A stretch of 36,111 bases of DNA, taken from Cladosporium sp. IMV 00045. Its lineage: Eukaryota; Ascomycota; Dothideomycetes; Cladosporiales; Cladosporiaceae. The position numbers were made by a program, and so were the translations under genes. Under the pieces are notes generated by a model. It ran no database searches. It worked only from the letters and a program-made list of their open reading frames with translations, and had not been told where the DNA came from. The stretch lies in assembly GCA_001931905.2 (NCBI GenBank), contig MSJI02000455.1:1-36111 (forward strand), in the 5' to 3' direction. Position 1 is the first letter of the stretch. The number at the start of each line of letters is the position of its first letter. Shown here in pieces: positions 31,502 to 36,111 of this stretch.

Positions 31502-33805
31502 GCGTGTAATATTTGAAAGCAGGAGAAGCATTACATCGGTGGGGTGCTGTGGGGGAAGGTGGGATTTGTACAGTATGGTAGATGAGATGAGATAGTCGCA
31601 TGCAAGATTGCATAGATTTTTCTTTTTCTGATGACATTGCTTTTTTGAGTGAGTTTTTTTTTCCCCCATAAGGGTGAGTCTGGTCGTTTGCTGTGATCTG
31701 TGACCTGTGACTTGTCAATCTCGAGTCAAATTGAAATTGTAGTCAAATTGTAATTCTGCGTCGCCGTGTCCAAGCCTTGGTGTTACCATTCTACCAATAC
31801 AAGGCATGGAAAAGCGGATTCGCAGCTGGGCGGGTGCTGGGAAGCACGCACTCAAGAACGCAGGTGTTTGTCGATAACGTGAGGTGTTTTCTCGAGAGGT
31901 GTAACAGATGGCCTGGGCCAACTGCCTTTCGATAAGCTGATTGTTGAGTATCTACTACACGTATATGGTACTTCGTAGATGAGCTGAGTAGGGCGACGAC
32001 CCTGCTCTTTTCTCATCTCTTTTCCCAGCGTTTTTTCTCATGTTTCTTCATCCAACGATGGGTAGCTGATCTCGCCGGGGATTGCCCCCTCTAGTTGTTT
32101 CTGAGAATAGCTCTCACCAGTCGGACGTTTGGTGTTTGCTTTGTAGGGCATTTCAAACTGTGTAGTGCTCTTGATGTACCTACTGAGGGTCTCTTCTGGG
32201 CGTCGTTGTTTCTGTTTCTGTTTCCGCTCTCGGCTTTTTGTGTTGTCAAGCTTCCATGCGAGCATCGGTGAGATTTTATTACATGTATGCTGGCTCTCAT
32301 CATGGCATGGGTTTTTGTACGTTTTCTGCCGCATCTTTCTCCTGGGTGGTGCTCTTTCTCTGCATAGATGGTACTCTTCCTCTGCATTCCTACAATTGTG
32401 GCGAGACAAGGTCTTCGGTCCCGGCACCTCAAAGATGTCCTTCAGCCAGCACCCACCGTTTCCTTTCTCTTCGTGTCTACTATCTCACGAGCCGTTTCCA
32501 TGACAGCATTGATTCTGTCCGTACAAGCGTTCTCATGTTGCGAAGAAGGCCCGGTTCTGATTGACGTCTTCAAAGAGTGTCTGTGCGGGTGTTGTCGGGG
32601 ACAAGGCGGCGGCGGCGGCGTCATGCTGGCTGGGCTGACGGGGTGTTTATGGAGGATGTATGTATTCAATTTTTACAGCGAAGTGACTGAGCGAGGGTCG
32701 GATCGACAAAGGAGAGCGTTGGTCTGGCCATTCGCGTATCGCTCTCGTATGACAGATTGATATGTCTATTTATTCGACAGCATCCAGAGAGTCAAGGCCA
32801 CAAGGGCTGGACTATCATAGGTTTGTTGAGGATGCTCATAATAAAGTGGGCCAAAGCGAGCTATTCGCCAATGTGGGGTCCTCTGCCCTGATGTCGTGAT
32901 CGACTCTCTACCTTAGGAGGTAGGACTCATCATCAAAGAAGAAAGCCCTTGGAAAAGCCGCAGGAAGGCGCGCCTTTGCGGACTAGACCTCTGCGAGAAC
33001 GGATATGTCGTGCAGAGATTTTGTTTTATGGCGGATGGAGGTACTAGCATGGATTCTGACAGGATCATCACACTTGACGTGATAAGCGAGCGGCGTATTA
33101 TCACCTGCTTTCGGGGACTTTTATGCTGCAAGAAGAGACGGCATACGTATACGTACACTTCACAAAGTAAAAAATTTGGCCTGATAGTACAAGATACTGG
33201 CGGCGAGCAAAATCATGACCCCGCGGAGGGGATTGGGATCCAATGGACGATATCGGAGACAGGCCGCGACGTATTGAGATGAGTAAACTGTCCGTGCCCC
33301 TCGTCCAATGGGCATGTTTCCCCGTTTCTCGTTCTCCGAGAACGCAGTCGAGAATGATGATCAAGTCAGTCTAGGTGGGTGTGGTCTTGTTGGTGTGAGG
33401 CGAGGAAGGGAGAAGAAAAAACGCTGGGACTTCTCTGTTGCCTATGCGTTAGACCCTGTGCTCTCAGTCTGCCCTTTTTGCTGTAGGAGTAATAGTTCTG
33501 GTTGTCTTGTACATAGGCTTGTGAGGACTAGTGAGGCTCTCACATCGTACGAACAATCTCAGCACAGCCAGCCAGCCCCTCCATTCCTCCCACCCCACTT
33601 CCATCTCCACGCAGATTTTCTCGCCGGCCCTCACCCAACTGGCTCTGCCTGGTGGCCTGCATACGAACACCGCCCACTCCGCCTATAAACACCTGTCCCG
33701 CACTTCACTTCTCTTCTTGCTTCCTCTTCCTCCTCCTCACATACCTTTCTCCCTCCCCTTCATCTCCCCTTTCATCACCCTTTTACCATCACACACACAG
33801 CAAAG
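31502..33805. other. 2.3-kb stretch with no recognised gene before MET6
   Basis: I find no protein family, tRNA or transposon signature. Open frames are short and low-complexity. It holds the porin 3' UTR on the left and the methionine synthase promoter and leader on the right. The last 250 nt are pyrimidine-rich, especially 33700-33785, typical of leaders of strongly expressed fungal genes. Confidence 0.5.
33684..33689 (+). promoter_or_regulatory. TATA box of the methionine synthase gene
   Basis: TATAAA is 122 nt before the ATG at 33806, followed by a CT-rich leader. Confidence 0.5.
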
Positions 33806-36111
33806 ATGGTGCAATCCGCAGTTCTCGGCTTCCCTCGCATGGGCCGCCTGCGTGACCTGAAGAAGGCCAACGAGGCCTACTGGGGCGGCAAGCTGTCTCG
33901 CGAGGACCTCCTCGCCGAGGGCAAGAGGCTGAGACTCGAGCACTGGAAGATCCAGAAGGACGCCGGCGTTGACATCATCCCCTCCAACGACTTCTCCTAC
34001 TACGACCATGTCCTCGACCACATCCAGATGTTCAACGCCATCCCCGAGCGTTACAGCAAGGACAACCTCGAGCCCATCGACCAGTTCTTCGCCATGGGCC
34101 GTGGCCACCAGAAGGATGGCATTGACGTCCCCTCCCTCGAGATGGTCAAGTGGTTCGACTCCAACTACCACTATGTCAAGCCCACTCTCCAGGACAACCA
34201 GACCTTCACCCTCGCCGCCGACCCCAAGCCGGTCCGTGAGTTCAAGGAGGCCAAGGAGGCCGGCATCACCACCCGCCCCGTCCTCGTCGGTCCCGTCTCT
34301 TTCCTCGCCCTCGGCAAGGCCGACCGTGGCCAGTCCGTCGACCCCATCTCTCTCCTCGACAAGCTCCTCCCCGTCTACGAGCAGCTCCTGAAGCAGCTCA
34401 AGGAGGCTGGCGCCGAGACCGTCCAGATTGACGAGCCCGTCCTCGTCTTCGACCTCCCCGCCAAGATCAAGCAGGCTTTCAAGCCCGCCTACGAGAAGCT
34501 CACCGCCCTCCAGGGCGCCGCTGGTCCCCAGCTCGCTCTCTCCACCTACTTCGGCGACATCGTCCACAACCTCGACGTTGTCGACTCCGCCCTCAAGAAC
34601 ACCTACGCCCTTCACATCGACCTGGTCCGCAACCCTGAGCAGCTCAGCCAGGTCATCGAGCACCTCGGCGAGAAGCAGGTCCTCTCTGCCGGTGTCGTTG
34701 ACGGCCGTAACATCTGGAAGACCAACTTCAAGAAGGCCATCGAGGTCGTCGAGACCGCCGTCCAGAAGCTCGGCAAGGACCGTGTCCTCGTCGCCACCTC
34801 TTCTTCCCTCCTTCACACTCCCCACACCCTCGCCAGCGAGAAGAAGCTCGACGAGGAGGTCAAGGACTGGTTCTCCTTCGCCAGCGAGAAGGTCGTTGAG
34901 GTTGCCCTCATCGCCAAGGCCGTCACCGAGGGCCCTGACTCCGTCCGTGAGCAGATCGAGGCCAACGCCAAGAGCATGCACTCTCGCGCCACCTCTCCCC
35001 GCACCAACAACCCTGAGGTCAAGAAGAGGCAGGAGGCCGTCACTGCTGAGCAGCACAACCGCCAGTCTCCCTTCGACACCCGTTACGCCCAGCAGAAGAC
35101 TCACCTCTCCCTGCCTATGTTCCCCACCACCACCATTGGTTCCTTCCCCCAGACCCAGGACATCCGCATCCAGCGTAACAAGTTCACCAAGGGTGAGATC
35201 ACTCCCAAGGAGTACGAGGAGTTCATTGAGAAGGAGATCCGCGATGTCATCGCCATCCAGGACGAGCTTGACCTTGACGTCTACGTCCACGGTGAGCCCG
35301 AGCGTAACGACATGGTTCAGTACTTCGGTGAGCGCCTCGACGGTTACGTCTTCACCACCCACGCCTGGGTCCAGTCTTACGGCTCCCGTTGCGTGCGTCC
35401 CCCGATCATCGTCGGTGACGTCTCTCGCCCTGAGCCCATGACCGTCAAGGAGAGCAAGTACGCCGCCTCCGTCTCCAAGAAGCCCATGAAGGGTATGCTC
35501 ACTGGTCCCATCACCTGTCTCCGCTGGTCTTTCCCGCGTGACGATGTCCACCAGTCCGTCCAGGCTCAGCAGCTCGCCCTCGCCCTCCGCGACGAGGTCG
35601 TCGACCTTGAGACCGCTGGCATCTACGTCATCCAGGTTGACGAGCCCGCCCTCCGTGAGGGTCTTCCCCTCCGCTCCGGCTCTGAGCGCGAGAAGTACCT
35701 CGCCTGGGCCGTCGACAGCTTCAAGCTGTCCACCGCCGGTGTCAAGGACTCCACTCAGATCCACTCTCACTTCTGTTACTCTGAGTTCCAGGACTTCTTC
35801 CACGCCATCGCCGCTCTCGACGCTGACGTCCTCTCCATCGAGAACAGCAAGTCTGACGCCAAGCTCCTCAAGGTCTTCATCGACGAGGCCTACCCCCGTC
35901 ACATCGGCCCGGGTGTCTACGACATCCACTCCCCGCGTGTCCCCTCCGAGCAGGAGATCAAGGACCGTGTTGAGGAGATGCTCCAGTACCTCAAGCCCGA
36001 GCAGCTCTGGATCAACCCTGACTGCGGTCTCAAGACCCGCCAGTGGAAGGAGACCAAGGCCGCGCTTACCAACCTGGTCAACGCCGCCAAGTTCTTCCGC
36101 GGCAAGTACGA
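33806..36111 (+). CDS. met6: Cobalamin-independent methionine synthase (5-methyltetrahydropteroyltriglutamate-homocysteine methyltransferase), 3' end cut by the window
   Basis: Transfers a methyl group from 5-methyl-tetrahydropteroyl-polyglutamate to homocysteine in the cytosol, the last step of methionine synthesis. The frame is open without introns from ATG 33806 to the window edge (768 codons); homologues are about 765-770 residues, so only a few residues are missing. The N-terminus VQSAVLGFPRMGRLRDLKKA is the family's first homology block. The C-terminal catalytic barrel starts near FPTTTIGSFPQT. Zinc ligands are His655 and Cys657 in HSHFCYSEF and Cys740 in NPDCGLKTR. Extreme C-ending codon bias fits an abundant enzyme, and explains a long open frame on the opposite strand. 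Confidence 0.97.
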   Translation, partial: MVQSAVLGFPRMGRLRDLKKANEAYWGGKLSREDLLAEGKRLRLEHWKIQKDAGVDIIPSNDFSYYDHVLDHIQMFNAIPERYSKDNLEPIDQFFAMGRGHQKDGIDVPSLEMVKWFDSNYHYVKPTLQDNQTFTLAADPKPVREFKEAKEAGITTRPVLVGPVSFLALGKADRGQSVDPISLLDKLLPVYEQLLKQLKEAGAETVQIDEPVLVFDLPAKIKQAFKPAYEKLTALQGAAGPQLALSTYFGDIVHNLDVVDSALKNTYALHIDLVRNPEQLSQVIEHLGEKQVLSAGVVDGRNIWKTNFKKAIEVVETAVQKLGKDRVLVATSSSLLHTPHTLASEKKLDEEVKDWFSFASEKVVEVALIAKAVTEGPDSVREQIEANAKSMHSRATSPRTNNPEVKKRQEAVTAEQHNRQSPFDTRYAQQKTHLSLPMFPTTTIGSFPQTQDIRIQRNKFTKGEITPKEYEEFIEKEIRDVIAIQDELDLDVYVHGEPERNDMVQYFGERLDGYVFTTHAWVQSYGSRCVRPPIIVGDVSRPEPMTVKESKYAASVSKKPMKGMLTGPITCLRWSFPRDDVHQSVQAQQLALALRDEVVDLETAGIYVIQVDEPALREGLPLRSGSEREKYLAWAVDSFKLSTAGVKDSTQIHSHFCYSEFQDFFHAIAALDADVLSIENSKSDAKLLKVFIDEAYPRHIGPGVYDIHSPRVPSEQEIKDRVEEMLQYLKPEQLWINPDCGLKTRQWKETKAALTNLVNAAKFFRGKY

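Noticed and set aside
30533..31669. A 378-codon minus-strand frame opposite the porin gene
   Set aside because: Same effect: the antisense of a strongly codon-biased gene, with a Gly/Val/Leu-rich product unlike any family.
33737..35929. A 730-codon open frame on the minus strand
   Set aside because: It lies antisense to the methionine synthase gene. The G/C-ending codons of that gene remove stop codons in this antisense frame. Its product is a repetitive Leu/Val/Asp/Gly/Glu-rich chain with no family resemblance.

Overview
The window is nuclear DNA of a filamentous ascomycete (Pezizomycotina; Dothideomycetes is my guess but is not proven by the sequence). The grounds are many short GT-AG introns (mostly 51-72 nt) with CTRAY-like branch points, an intron-bearing eukaryotic tRNA-Gln, and fungal forms of Bud6, deuterolysin, VDAC and Met6. 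I rebuilt exons by hand, so most genes below are spliced models whose phases I checked by arithmetic.

Layout. 0.4-3.6 kb (-): polarity factor Bud6/Aip3. 4.8-6.1 kb (+): single-exon FAD monooxygenase. 6.4-7.6 kb (-): secreted deuterolysin (M35) in three exons. 7.6-9.6 kb: no recognisable gene. 9.6-10.2 kb (+): small membrane-anchored beta-sandwich-like protein. 10.4-11.9 kb (-): pepsin-type aspartic protease with an in-frame stop just after its first catalytic motif. 12.9-14.05 kb (+): NAD(P)-dependent reductase. 14.7-16.5 kb (+): MFS sugar porter in five exons. 16.9-17.8 kb (+): mitochondrial J-domain protein. 19.6-21.25 kb (+): second FAD monooxygenase with a doubtful last splice junction. 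21.7-21.8 kb (-): tRNA-Gln(CTG). 22.4-23.5 kb (+): mitoribosomal protein uL24m. 24.1-24.8 kb (-) and 25.3-26.1 kb (+): TRAPP-associated Tca17/TRAPPC2L and complex I subunit PSST/NDUFS7, divergently arranged. 26.9-29.5 kb (+): GH92 alpha-mannosidase with a one-base frameshift in exon 1. 30.1-31.5 kb (+): mitochondrial porin with an N-terminal extension. 33.8 kb to the right edge (+): cobalamin-independent methionine synthase, cut a few codons before its end.

How they fit together. The window mixes two classes. Housekeeping genes (bud6, uL24m, tca17, NDUFS7, VDAC, MET6, J-protein, tRNA) are intact; the two that should be most highly expressed (VDAC, MET6) have strongly C-ending codons. Accessory genes for secreted hydrolysis, transport and oxidation lie between them, and three of these carry a single lesion: a stop in the A1 protease, a -1 shift in GH92, and a probable lost acceptor in the second monooxygenase. 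There is no polyketide or peptide synthetase backbone, so I do not call a metabolite cluster. I found no clearly new multi-gene system. The most informative signals are these point lesions, the porin N-terminal extension, and a short open frame ending in a TAATG overlap upstream of the first monooxygenase.
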